Source: Pirellulales bacterium
GTDB lineage: Bacteria; Planctomycetota; Planctomycetia; Pirellulales; Thermoguttaceae
Assembly: GCA_016935315.1 (NCBI GenBank)
Contig: JAFGRD010000136.1
Span: 1 to 47,954, forward strand
Reading direction: 5' to 3'
Length of the DNA stretch: 47,954 bases
Shown here: piece by piece, positions 33,297 to 41,117 of the stretch
Layout: each line of letters opens with the position of its first letter
How positions within the stretch are numbered: position 1 is the stretch's first letter
Position numbers and translations under genes: made by a program
The notes under the pieces: model-generated
What the model saw: only the letters and a program-made list of their open reading frames with translations
Databases searched by the model: none
Told to the model about the DNA's origin: nothing

Positions 33297-35390
33297 ATGA
33301 TCCACTACCGTGTATCCGACGCAGTCTGCGTGCTGCAATTGGACAGCCCGCCGCTGAACACAATCAGCCTTGCTGTGCTCGACGAGCTGGTTGCGTCAAT
33401 CGGCCGGGCGGATTCAGATGCGGTGGTGCGAGCCATCGTGTTGACCGGCGGCACGGACCATTTCAGCGCGGGCGCCGATCTGGGCATGTTTCGGGGAATC
33501 GCCTTGGTCGAGGATGCCGCCGAGATCTCGCGGCGGTTCCAGGACGCGTTCCAGGTCGTCGAGGACTGCGGCAAGCCGGTTGTCGCGGCGGTCGCCGGCC
33601 GCGTGATGGGCGGGGCACTCGAGTTGGCCATGGCCTGCCACTTCCGCGTCTGTACGGCGGAATCGACGTTCAGCTTCCCCGAAGTCAGTCTGGGCCTGAA
33701 TCCCGGGGCCGGTGCAACGCAGCGGTTGCCGAGGCTGATCGGCGTGCAAGCCGCCCTGAAGATGCTCATGACGGCCGAGACGGTCGATGCCGAGTGTGCG
33801 CTCGAGCTCGGGCTGGTCGACGCGATTTGCCCAAGCGACGATCTGATCGAAGCAGCTCGGCGCCTGGTCTCAGCGGCGCACGGGCCGGCACTCGCGCCGG
33901 CACCGCGGAGAACTGCGAAGCACGTCGAGAAGATCGAAAACGCCGCCGCCAACCGGGCCGCCTACGACGAGGCACAACAACGGCTGCAGAAGACGCGGCC
34001 GGAAATCATCGCTCCGCAGGAGATACTCGAAGCGGTTCGCTGCGGTGTGGAGGAATCCTGCCAGGCGGGCCTGCGGAAAGAGCGGGAGGCATTCGCGCGG
34101 TGCCTGAACACGCCGGCTGCACAGAACAAGATCTACTTGTTCTTCGCCACGCGTCAAACGGCCAAGGTTCCCCAGCTTGCCGACGTGCGGCCCGTCGAAA
34201 TCGGCAAAGCGGCGGTGGTCGGCATGGGCACGATGGGCACGGGCATCGTCCACGCGTTGATCGTTGCCGGCGTGCCCGTGGTCGCGTGCGACCAGAGCGA
34301 GGCGGCGCTGGCCAAGGGGCTCGACCGCATCCGAAGCTCGTTGCAGAAGCGCATCGCGCAGGGCAAGCTTTCGCCCGAGCTATCCAAGCGCATGCTGGAG
34401 TTGGTCTCGACCACGACCGACCGCGGACGGCTCGCCGGCGCCGAGTTGGTGATCGAATCGGTTTTCGAGGACGTCGGCGTGAAGCGAAGCGTGATCGGCG
34501 AAATCGAGGCGGTCTGCGGCCCGGAGCCAATCATCGCCTCGAACACGTCGACCATTTCGCTCGAGCAGTTGGCCGAGGGGATGCAGCATATCGAGCGGCT
34601 CTGTGGCATGCACTTTTTCAACCCGGCCCATCGTATGCCGCTGGTCGAGATCATCCAGGCGCCGGAAACCTCGCCCGGCGTGCTGGCCACGGGGCTGCAA
34701 TTCGCCAAACGTTTGCGGAAGACGCCGGTATTGGTCAACAACCGCGAGGGTTTCCTGGTCAATCGCATTTTCATCCCGTACCTGAAAGAGGCATTTTGGC
34801 TGCTGCAAGACGGCGCAGAGCCCGTCGCAATCGATGCGGCCGCGGTCGAGTTCGGCTTTCCCATGGGCCCGCTAGCCCTGATCGACATGGCGGGGCTCGA
34901 TATTCTGGTCCACACCGACCGCGTGCTCAGCCGTGCGTTTCCCCGCCACGGGCACGTCTCGCCCATCGCCGTGCGCCTGGTGGAGCAGGGCCACCTCGGC
35001 CAGAAGACCGGCTCGGGAGTTTACAAGTACGAGCGGGGCGATTATGCTCCACTTCAGAGCGACGTTGCCGGGCAGATTATCGCCGACGTGCAGCGCGTCG
35101 CGGGCCGCTCGCCCGGTCCACTCGACCGGGACGAGATCACGCAGCGGCTCGTCTTGCGCATGGTCAGCGAAGCGTTCTACGTGATGGAAGAGGGTGTCGT
35201 CGGGCGGGAGTCGGACCTCGACGCAGCCATGGCGCTAGGGACCGGCTTTCCGGGTTTTCGCGGCGGCCTGCTCCGCTACGCCCGCCAGTTGGGGCTCGAC
35301 ACGGTCCGCGACCGGCTGGAGGAGTTGGCCGCGCGGCTCGGGCAGCGATTTGCGCCGTGTGATCGATTGCGAGAGATGAAAGGAACTTGA
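33297..35390 (+). CDS. Fused enoyl-CoA hydratase / 3-hydroxyacyl-CoA dehydrogenase (FadB/FadJ-like)
   Basis: 697 residues, close to FadJ length. N-terminal crotonase domain (about 1-185): oxyanion-hole regions SAGADL and GRVMGGALEL, with both catalytic acids in place (E109 and E129 in FPEVSLG). A helical linker leads to an NAD-binding Rossmann fold, VVGMGTMG (G309, G311, G314), catalytic H439 in MHFFNPAHRMPLVEII, and the C-terminal HCDH domains. It hydrates an enoyl-CoA and oxidises the 3-hydroxyacyl-CoA. I chose the ATG at 33297: the ATG at 33222 falls inside the -10 element, so it could not be on that transcript. It heads the forward CoA block and overlaps the ribosome-binding region of the next gene. 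Confidence 0.92.
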   Translation: MIHYRVSDAVCVLQLDSPPLNTISLAVLDELVASIGRADSDAVVRAIVLTGGTDHFSAGADLGMFRGIALVEDAAEISRRFQDAFQVVEDCGKPVVAAVAGRVMGGALELAMACHFRVCTAESTFSFPEVSLGLNPGAGATQRLPRLIGVQAALKMLMTAETVDAECALELGLVDAICPSDDLIEAARRLVSAAHGPALAPAPRRTAKHVEKIENAAANRAAYDEAQQRLQKTRPEIIAPQEILEAVRCGVEESCQAGLRKEREAFARCLNTPAAQNKIYLFFATRQTAKVPQLADVRPVEIGKAAVVGMGTMGTGIVHALIVAGVPVVACDQSEAALAKGLDRIRSSLQKRIAQGKLSPELSKRMLELVSTTTDRGRLAGAELVIESVFEDVGVKRSVIGEIEAVCGPEPIIASNTSTISLEQLAEGMQHIERLCGMHFFNPAHRMPLVEIIQAPETSPGVLATGLQFAKRLRKTPVLVNNREGFLVNRIFIPYLKEAFWLLQDGAEPVAIDAAAVEFGFPMGPLALIDMAGLDILVHTDRVLSRAFPRHGHVSPIAVRLVEQGHLGQKTGSGVYKYERGDYAPLQSDVAGQIIADVQRVAGRSPGPLDRDEITQRLVLRMVSEAFYVMEEGVVGRESDLDAAMALGTGFPGFRGGLLRYARQLGLDTVRDRLEELAARLGQRFAPCDRLREMKGT

Positions 35391-35392
35391 AT

Positions 35393-36622
35393 ATGTCGTC
35401 CGCCACTGAACGGAGAGACTTTGAAGCGACCAAGAAGATGAAGGGCGTAATGGGGAAGTACTTCATGGAGCTGACCCAGGGTCCCCAGCAGGGCCGGAAG
35501 ACGGCCTGGTGCACCAGCGTGGGGCCGGCCGAGTTGCTTCGTGCCCTGGGGTATAACGTCTACTTTCCCGAAAACCACGGGGCGATGCTCGGTGCCACCC
35601 GCATGGCCACCGACCTGATTCCCCTGGCCAACGCCCGCGGCTTCTCGCCCGACATCTGCTCCTACCTGACCAGCGACATCGGTTCGTACCTCAAGGGCGA
35701 GAGCCCGCTGCAGAAGATGAAGATGCCCGGGCCGCCGAAGGCCGACGTCCTGGTGTTCAACACGAATCAGTGTCGCGACGTGAAGGACTGGTTCCAGTTT
35801 TACGGCCGCGAGTGGAACGTGCCCTGCGTGGGCATCCACACGCCCCGAGCGATCGGCGAGTTGGACGATTCGTTGATCGACCACGTGGCGCAGCAGACCG
35901 AGGCGCTGGTCGAGCCGTTGGAAAAGGCGGCCGGCACGAAGTTGGATATCGACAAGCTCCGCGAAACCATCGCCCTTTCCAAGCAGTGCACCGACCTATG
36001 GAAGACCGTCTTGGAGGCGGCGGCCAACGTGCCCTCGCCGCTGACCTTTTTTGACGGCACAATCCAAATGGGGCCGGCCGTCGTCTTGCGGGGCCACCAG
36101 GACGCCGTCGACTACTACCGGCTCCTGTTGGACGAGCTCAAGCAGCGTGCGGCCGACGGCGTCGCGGCGGTCGAGGGCGAGCGATTCCGCGTTTACTGGG
36201 AAGGCATGCCCATCTGGGGCAAGCTCAGCAGCCTCTCCGGCCAGTTCACCGAGCTGAGAACGTGCGTGGCGGCTTCCACCTACTGCAACAGTTGGGTGTT
36301 CGAGGCGCTCGATCCGTCCGATCCTTTCCGAAGCATGGCCCGGGCGTATTCGAGCATCTTCATCTGCCGCAGCGAGGAATTCAAGGAGCAGTACATCCAG
36401 CAGATGGTCGAGCACTTCAGAATCGACGGCATCCTCTACCACGACGCCAAGACCTGCCCGAACAACTCGAACAACCGCTACGAGATGCCGGAGCGGCTGC
36501 GGCAGAAGCTGGGCAAGCCCTACCTGGTCGTCAACGGCGACCTGAACGACCTGCGGCTCTACAGCGAGGAGCAAACCCGCACGAACATCGAGGCCTTCGT
36601 CGAGCAACTCGCGGAGGAGTAG
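35393..36622 (+). CDS. 2-hydroxyacyl-CoA dehydratase / benzoyl-CoA reductase family subunit (HgdB/BcrB-like)
   Basis: 409 residues. Matches the COG1775 fold: AWCTSVGPAELLRALGYNVYFPENHGAMLGA pattern near 38-68, FSPDICSYLTSDIGSYL (84-100), VFNTNQC, and HDAKTCPNNSNNRY near 350-363. Candidate ligands for the active [4Fe-4S] cluster are C40, C89 and C355. Members receive one low-potential electron from an ATP-driven activator and either reduce an aromatic ring or eliminate water from a 2-hydroxyacyl-CoA. Known enzymes of both groups normally have two such subunits; only one is encoded here, so it may be a homodimer. AAAGGAA overlaps the end of the previous gene. The PENHGA wording looks nearer benzoyl-CoA reductase than glutaryl enzymes, by recollection. 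Confidence 0.88.
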   Translation: MSSATERRDFEATKKMKGVMGKYFMELTQGPQQGRKTAWCTSVGPAELLRALGYNVYFPENHGAMLGATRMATDLIPLANARGFSPDICSYLTSDIGSYLKGESPLQKMKMPGPPKADVLVFNTNQCRDVKDWFQFYGREWNVPCVGIHTPRAIGELDDSLIDHVAQQTEALVEPLEKAAGTKLDIDKLRETIALSKQCTDLWKTVLEAAANVPSPLTFFDGTIQMGPAVVLRGHQDAVDYYRLLLDELKQRAADGVAAVEGERFRVYWEGMPIWGKLSSLSGQFTELRTCVAASTYCNSWVFEALDPSDPFRSMARAYSSIFICRSEEFKEQYIQQMVEHFRIDGILYHDAKTCPNNSNNRYEMPERLRQKLGKPYLVVNGDLNDLRLYSEEQTRTNIEAFVEQLAEE

Positions 36623-36634
36623 GAGCCCCAAGGG

Positions 36635-37417
36635 ATGCACTACTTCTGTGGCATAGACATCGGGGCTTCCGCGGCCAAACTGGTCCTGCTGGACGAGAAC
36701 CAACAAGTCGTCGCCCGGACAATCCACCATTCGGGCGTCGACTATGCCCAAACGGCCGACCACTGCTTGGCCGACGCGCTCTCGGCTGCGGGTGTTACGA
36801 GACAACAGATCGCCGCCTCGCTATCGACCGGCTACGGCCGCGACAACGTGCCCTGGGTCGGCGGCAAGATTACTGAAATCGCCTGCCACGGCAAGGGAGC
36901 CTTCTTTCACTTTCGCCGGGCGATCACGGTAATCGATATCGGCGCGCAGGACAGCAAGGTCATCCATCTCGACAACCGGGGCCGTCGCACGAGCTTCAAG
37001 ATGAATCGCAAGTGCGCCGCCGGCACCGGCGCCTTCCTCGAAGAGATCGCCTTGCGGCTGAACCGGCCGGTGGCCGAGTTGAACGACCTGGCCGAGCGCT
37101 CGACCAGGGAGGTGTCGCTGGGCAGCTTCTGCACGGTCTTCGCCGCCACGGAGATCCTGGCGAAGATCCGCGCGGGCGAGCAGGTCGAGGACATCGTCAA
37201 GGGAGCCTTTCGCTCGGTCGTCAAGCGGATCGTCGAAATGGATACGTTGGTGGGTGATCTGGTCATGACCGGCGGGGTGGCGGCGCATAACCGCTACCTG
37301 GCCACGCTGGCCGAAGAGGCGTTCGGGACGCATGCCCACATGCCTCCCGACCCGCAGCACGTCGGGGCATTCGGGGCCGCGCTGTTCGCGTTGGAAAGGC
37401 ATGAACAAGGAGAATAG
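36635..37417 (+). CDS. ATP-dependent activator of the dehydratase/reductase (HgdC/BcrA/BadF family)
   Basis: 260 residues. ASKHA-fold ATPase: phosphate-1 motif FCGIDIGASAAKLVLLD, phosphate-2 region VIDIGAQDSKVI, and adenosine motif VMTGGVAAHNRYL. The bridging [4Fe-4S] cluster ligands are present: C127 in NRKCAAGTGAF and C166 in GSFCTVFA, the same numbering as I recall for the glutaryl-type activator HgdC. Two ATP are hydrolysed per electron delivered to the dehydratase/reductase. The gene follows the subunit gene after 12 bases, and only one activator is present (class I benzoyl-CoA reductases have two related subunits). A good ribosome-binding site precedes the ATG. Confidence 0.93.
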   Translation: MHYFCGIDIGASAAKLVLLDENQQVVARTIHHSGVDYAQTADHCLADALSAAGVTRQQIAASLSTGYGRDNVPWVGGKITEIACHGKGAFFHFRRAITVIDIGAQDSKVIHLDNRGRRTSFKMNRKCAAGTGAFLEEIALRLNRPVAELNDLAERSTREVSLGSFCTVFAATEILAKIRAGEQVEDIVKGAFRSVVKRIVEMDTLVGDLVMTGGVAAHNRYLATLAEEAFGTHAHMPPDPQHVGAFGAALFALERHEQGE

Positions 37418-37419
37418 CC

Positions 37420-38340
37420 GTGCAGATTACCAGTCCGCCCGCGCCGCTGACCGACAACCTCTGGATGCTCGGCAGCGCCGCCTATCCGTTGTATCTGTTT
37501 CAAGACGGAAACGAAGCCGCGATTGTCGAAGGCGGCACCGGAGCCATGGGGCCGCTGCTGGCACAACAGCTTGACGACCTGGGAATCGCCCCGGAGACCG
37601 TCAACCAGGTGATCGTCACCCACGCCCATCCCGACCACGTGATGGCCGTGCCCAAGTTTCGGGAGATGTTTCCCGGCGTGAGCGTCTCGGCCTCGCAAGC
37701 GGCGGCCGGCACACTTTCCATCGAGAAGGCGCTCGCGTTCTTTGGCAAGATGGATCAGGCATTGACCGGCGCGCTGCTTAACGCCGGCGTCATCACCGAA
37801 GCCCATCGCCCCGAGCCGCTGGCCGAGAACCGGATCGCCATCGATCGCACGCTCCAGGAAGGCGACACGATCCGGATCGGGCGCGTCGAACTGGACGTAC
37901 TCGAAACGCCGGGCCACAGCGACTGCAGTCTGAGCTTCCGCCAGACCGATGCGGGCGTGCTGGTCGTCTCCGACGCCACCGGCTACTACCTGCCCGAGCA
38001 GAACGAGTGGTGGCCCAACTATTTCACCGGCTATGGGGTGTATCTGGATTCGATGCGGCGACTGGCCGAGCTGGACGCCGAGGTACTTTGCCTCAGTCAC
38101 AATGCGGCCATCCAGGGCGGCGACGCCGTGAAAGCCTATTTCGAGGCCGCCATCGCCGCGACCGAACAGTACCATCGCCGAATCATCGAGCAGACCCGAG
38201 CCGGCAAGCCGGCCCGGGAGATCGCCGAGCAGCTCGGCAGCAGAATCTACGAAAAGAAGCCGCTGCTGCCGCTGGATTTCTTCCAGAAGAACTGCGCCTT
38301 GCTGGTGAAGATATCGCTGCAACACGAAGGGATCGAGTAG
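37420..38340 (+). CDS. Metallo-beta-lactamase-fold hydrolase
   Basis: 306 residues. Metal motif THAHPDHV (H68, H70, D72, H73), further ligands in ETPGHSDC and LCLSHNA, so a dinuclear metal site is expected. It resembles the glyoxalase II/thioesterase-like and lactonase-like branch; a C-terminal helical part (about 235-306) is long for a plain hydrolase. In this cluster a CoA-thioester hydrolase, ring-opening lactonase or quality-control role is plausible. The GTG start at 37420 has AAGGAGAA 5 bases upstream and lies 2 bases after the activator stop codon, so it is co-translated. Confidence 0.85.
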   Translation: MQITSPPAPLTDNLWMLGSAAYPLYLFQDGNEAAIVEGGTGAMGPLLAQQLDDLGIAPETVNQVIVTHAHPDHVMAVPKFREMFPGVSVSASQAAAGTLSIEKALAFFGKMDQALTGALLNAGVITEAHRPEPLAENRIAIDRTLQEGDTIRIGRVELDVLETPGHSDCSLSFRQTDAGVLVVSDATGYYLPEQNEWWPNYFTGYGVYLDSMRRLAELDAEVLCLSHNAAIQGGDAVKAYFEAAIAATEQYHRRIIEQTRAGKPAREIAEQLGSRIYEKKPLLPLDFFQKNCALLVKISLQHEGIE

Positions 38341-38350
38341 GAGCCATCCG

Positions 38351-39352
38351 ATGACCCGCTCACGCATTCTGGGAACCGGCCACTATCTGCCGCCGAAGGT
38401 GGTCACCAACTTCGACGTGATGGAGATGATGGAGACCACCGACGAGTTCATCGTCGAGCGGACCGGTGTTCACCAGCGGCGCCACGCCGAGCCCGACGTC
38501 GCCGCCACCGACCTGGGCGTGGCGGCCTGCCGGGCGGCGGTCGAAGATGCCGGGCTGAGCATGGACCAGATCGATCTGCTGATTATGAACACCATCACGC
38601 CCGACCACGCCGATCCCGGCTGTGCCTTCTTCCTGCAAGGAAAGCTCGGCCTGCCCGGCATCGCGGTCATCGACATCCGCCAGCAGTGCGCCGGCTTGAT
38701 CTACGGGCTGTCGATCGCCGACCATTTCGTCCGGGCGGGCACCTATCGCCACGTGCTGATCGCGTGTGCCGAAACGCTCTCGAAGCGGATCGACGGCTCG
38801 TACGACGGCCGCAACATCGCGATCCTGTTGGGCGATGGGGCGGGGGCCGTGGTCGTGGGGCCCGCCGAAGACGACCGGCCCGGCATCCTCTCCACTCTAT
38901 TGCACGCCGACGGCAGCCAGGCCAAGGCCCTTTACACGGCCGCGCCCGGCAGCGGGCTGGGCCGCCTGGAGCACCTTACCCAGGACGACATCGACCAGGG
39001 GCGGATCCACTTCCGCATGGACGGCAAGGCCGTCTTCCAAAGCGGCGTGGCCCGAATGTCCGAGGCGGTGTTCGAGTCGCTCAAGGTCAACGGCCTTGCG
39101 CTGGAAGAGATCGACGTGCTGGTACCCCACCAGGCCAACCTGCGGATGCTCGAAGCGATTATCCAGCAGGTGGGAATTCCGCAGGAGAAGGTCTTCGTCA
39201 ACGTCGAGCACTACGGCAACATGGCTTCGGCCTGCCTGCCGATCGCGGTGGACCAGGCCCGGCGGTCCGGCGTGATCCGGCCCGGCCAGCTCGTGATGCT
39301 GGTGGCGTTCGGGTCGGGATTCGTCTGGGGCTCGGCGCTGCTGCGTATGTAA
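38351..39352 (+). CDS. 3-oxoacyl-ACP synthase III-type condensing enzyme (FabH-like)
   Basis: 333 residues. Thiolase-superfamily KAS III with the full catalytic triad: C113 in IRQQCAGLIYGL, H260 in VPHQANLRMLEAI and N290 in HYGNMASACLP. The start ILGTGHYLPPKVVTN and the DEFIVERTGVHQRR block are typical. It could extend an acyl-CoA with malonyl-ACP, act as an acyl-transfer enzyme, or carry out a CoA-dependent C-C bond reaction. Being the fifth gene of the block, 10 bases after the MBL gene, it is probably specific to the pathway and not the housekeeping FabH; that rests on context only. Confidence 0.9.
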   Translation: MTRSRILGTGHYLPPKVVTNFDVMEMMETTDEFIVERTGVHQRRHAEPDVAATDLGVAACRAAVEDAGLSMDQIDLLIMNTITPDHADPGCAFFLQGKLGLPGIAVIDIRQQCAGLIYGLSIADHFVRAGTYRHVLIACAETLSKRIDGSYDGRNIAILLGDGAGAVVVGPAEDDRPGILSTLLHADGSQAKALYTAAPGSGLGRLEHLTQDDIDQGRIHFRMDGKAVFQSGVARMSEAVFESLKVNGLALEEIDVLVPHQANLRMLEAIIQQVGIPQEKVFVNVEHYGNMASACLPIAVDQARRSGVIRPGQLVMLVAFGSGFVWGSALLRM

Positions 39353-39375
39353 CGGCGCAGGGCTTGACCATCACA

Positions 39376-40944
39376 TCATGTCTTTCCTTCCGGCTTGTCG
39401 CGGAACGCCAGGGCGAAGAACGCCAGCAGCACGAACGCGGCGCCGGACGGCCAGAGCCAGATTGGGGCCCAGTCGCACGATTGGGCCCGCAGCCAGTCCT
39501 TGCGGGTAAGCTCGGCCGCGATTTCCACTCCCTCGCGCGGCTGCTGCTTCAGGCTAGTGATCTTGTTGAACACCTTGACCATGTCCGCCCGCGAGTAGAC
39601 CAGCCCGTCCACCTCCAGCCCTGCATCGGGAATCGCCTCGACTTCGGCCGGCGTGAGCTTCCCGTCCCGGTTCGTGTCGAGTTGCTGGGCCAGATCGAGC
39701 GACGGCTTTGCTTCCTCTTCCGGCTTGCCGTAGATGAGATCGTTGACGGTGGCGTTGAGGTCCAGGTACTGCCACAGCGAGCTGGCGTCGGGATCGTCCC
39801 AGCGCGGCAGCTTGGCGTCGGCGACTGGCTTATCGTCTTCGGCATCGACGGCCGGCATGGCGGTCACCTCGGCTGGGAACCGTCCCATCATGAACCCGGC
39901 GCCCTGGGCCCCCAGGAAGTAACCCACGCCCAGCAGCAGGAATGCCAGCAGGCTCTGCGCACTCGACTTCAACTCGGCCGGCGCCCGGCGGTCCACCCAC
40001 ATGTATGCGCCGACGTAGAAGAAGCTATAGCAGGAACCATGCAGGATCAGGCCGATCAGGGCGGAAGAGAACTCGGGGCACGCGAAACACAAGTAGCGAA
40101 CAGCCCAGGCCAGCATGCCGATCATCAGCACGCGCTTCAGCCCCAGCTTGGCCACGAACCAGGGCATGCTGAACATGAAGATGATCTCAGCAAACTGGTT
40201 CAGCGACGTCAGCCCCAGCGGCGACGGGTAACCCCGCTGCTGCAACATCGGCACCATCAGCACGAAGAAGTACCCGCACGCCGGAATGCTGAACAGGAAC
40301 ACGCAGACAATGAAGACCAGGAACGACCGCTCCTTCAACAGCTTCAACGCGCTGAGGCCGAACACGTCGCCCCCGGCTTCCGCACCCTTCGGCGGCGTGT
40401 TGGGAAGGGTCAGGGCGTACAAGGCCAGGATGATGCCGCCGACCCCCCCTTGATACAGGAAGTACGGCTGTGCCGCTCCACCCAGAAAGACCTGGGCGAA
40501 CAAAACGGCCACAATCCATCCGATCGTCCCCAGCACGGCAATCCGCGGAAATCGGTCCGGGTCGGGAATGTGCCGAAACGCCACGGAATTGGCCAACGCG
40601 ATGGTCGGCATGAACGCTAAGCCGTTGAGCAACATCAGGACCATCATCGGCAGGAACGTGGTCTGGTAGCCCGCCGCGATCAGACACGCGCCGCCCAACA
40701 GGTGCAGCACGGCAAGCACCTTCTGGGCCGCAAAGAACCGGTCCGCGATCAGTCCCACGAACAACGGCGAGATAATCGCGCCGATGGCCGCCACGGCCCC
40801 CAGCCAGCCGATCTGCGACGGCTTGAAACCCACGTTGGCCGCGTAGCCGGTGATGGCCACTCCCCAACTGCCCCAGACGAAGAACTCCAAGAACATCAGC
40901 GCCGAAAGACGGGTACGCACCAGCGGGGGATGACCGGACTGCAT
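39376..40944 (-). CDS. MFS permease (nucleoside:H+ symporter-like) with EF-hand insertion
   Basis: 522 residues. About 12 membrane helices with NHS/NupG-like features (MFLEFFVWGSWGVAITGY, GLIADRFFAAQ, GTIGWIVA, GAYMWVDRRAPAELKSSAQ). Between the last two helices is a hydrophilic insertion (about 360-488) with a canonical EF-hand calcium loop, DTNRDGKLTPAE at 423-434. By alternate-helix topology that insertion should face the periplasm. GAAGGAG lies 6 bases before the ATG. It converges on the KAS III gene with a 23-base gap. Substrate unknown: the family is named for nucleosides, but the linkage to a CoA ligase suggests a carboxylic acid or aromatic compound. Confidence 0.85.
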   Translation of the reverse strand: MQSGHPPLVRTRLSALMFLEFFVWGSWGVAITGYAANVGFKPSQIGWLGAVAAIGAIISPLFVGLIADRFFAAQKVLAVLHLLGGACLIAAGYQTTFLPMMVLMLLNGLAFMPTIALANSVAFRHIPDPDRFPRIAVLGTIGWIVAVLFAQVFLGGAAQPYFLYQGGVGGIILALYALTLPNTPPKGAEAGGDVFGLSALKLLKERSFLVFIVCVFLFSIPACGYFFVLMVPMLQQRGYPSPLGLTSLNQFAEIIFMFSMPWFVAKLGLKRVLMIGMLAWAVRYLCFACPEFSSALIGLILHGSCYSFFYVGAYMWVDRRAPAELKSSAQSLLAFLLLGVGYFLGAQGAGFMMGRFPAEVTAMPAVDAEDDKPVADAKLPRWDDPDASSLWQYLDLNATVNDLIYGKPEEEAKPSLDLAQQLDTNRDGKLTPAEVEAIPDAGLEVDGLVYSRADMVKVFNKITSLKQQPREGVEIAAELTRKDWLRAQSCDWAPIWLWPSGAAFVLLAFFALAFRDKPEGKT

Positions 40945-41033
40945 CGCTTACTCCTTCACCAAGGGACGCGTGTGTCGGCGGCGCCACCTCGGCCCGGGCG
41001 GGCGACCAGCGGCGGCACATACAGGGAGCCGCG

Positions 41034-41039
41034 ATTATA
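41034..41039 (-). promoter_or_regulatory. Possible -10 element for the MFS gene
   Basis: The reverse strand has a perfect TATAAT here, about 90 bases upstream of the MFS start. The -35 region at 17 bases (TTTCGC) is a poor match. Together with the hairpin just upstream it suggests the permease can be transcribed separately from the ligase. Confidence 0.3.
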
Positions 41040-41048
41040 AGCCATAGC

Positions 41049-41095
41049 GCCGGACGGCGAAAGCCCCCGAGAGCCACCCGCCTTTCGCCGCCGGC
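41049..41095 (-). terminator. Long hairpin downstream of the CoA-ligase gene
   Basis: GCCGGACGGCGAAAG (41049-41063) pairs with CTTTCGCCGCCGGC (41082-41095) with one bulged base and an 18-base loop: about 14 pairs. It lies 22 bases after the ligase stop. No T-run follows, so it may be a Rho-type or processing structure. Confidence 0.5.
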
Positions 41096-41117
41096 AAGGT
41101 TGCCCTGGTTTGCCCCG

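Noticed and set aside
37420-38340. Antibiotic-resistance beta-lactamase
   Set aside because: The HxHxDH fold is shared by many hydrolases; no signal peptide, and the gene is embedded in a CoA cluster.
33297-39352. Complete benzoyl-CoA degradation (bcr/bad) operon
   Set aside because: Only one reductase subunit and one activator, no dienoyl-CoA hydratase or ring-opening hydrolase of the usual type, and a KAS III is present instead.
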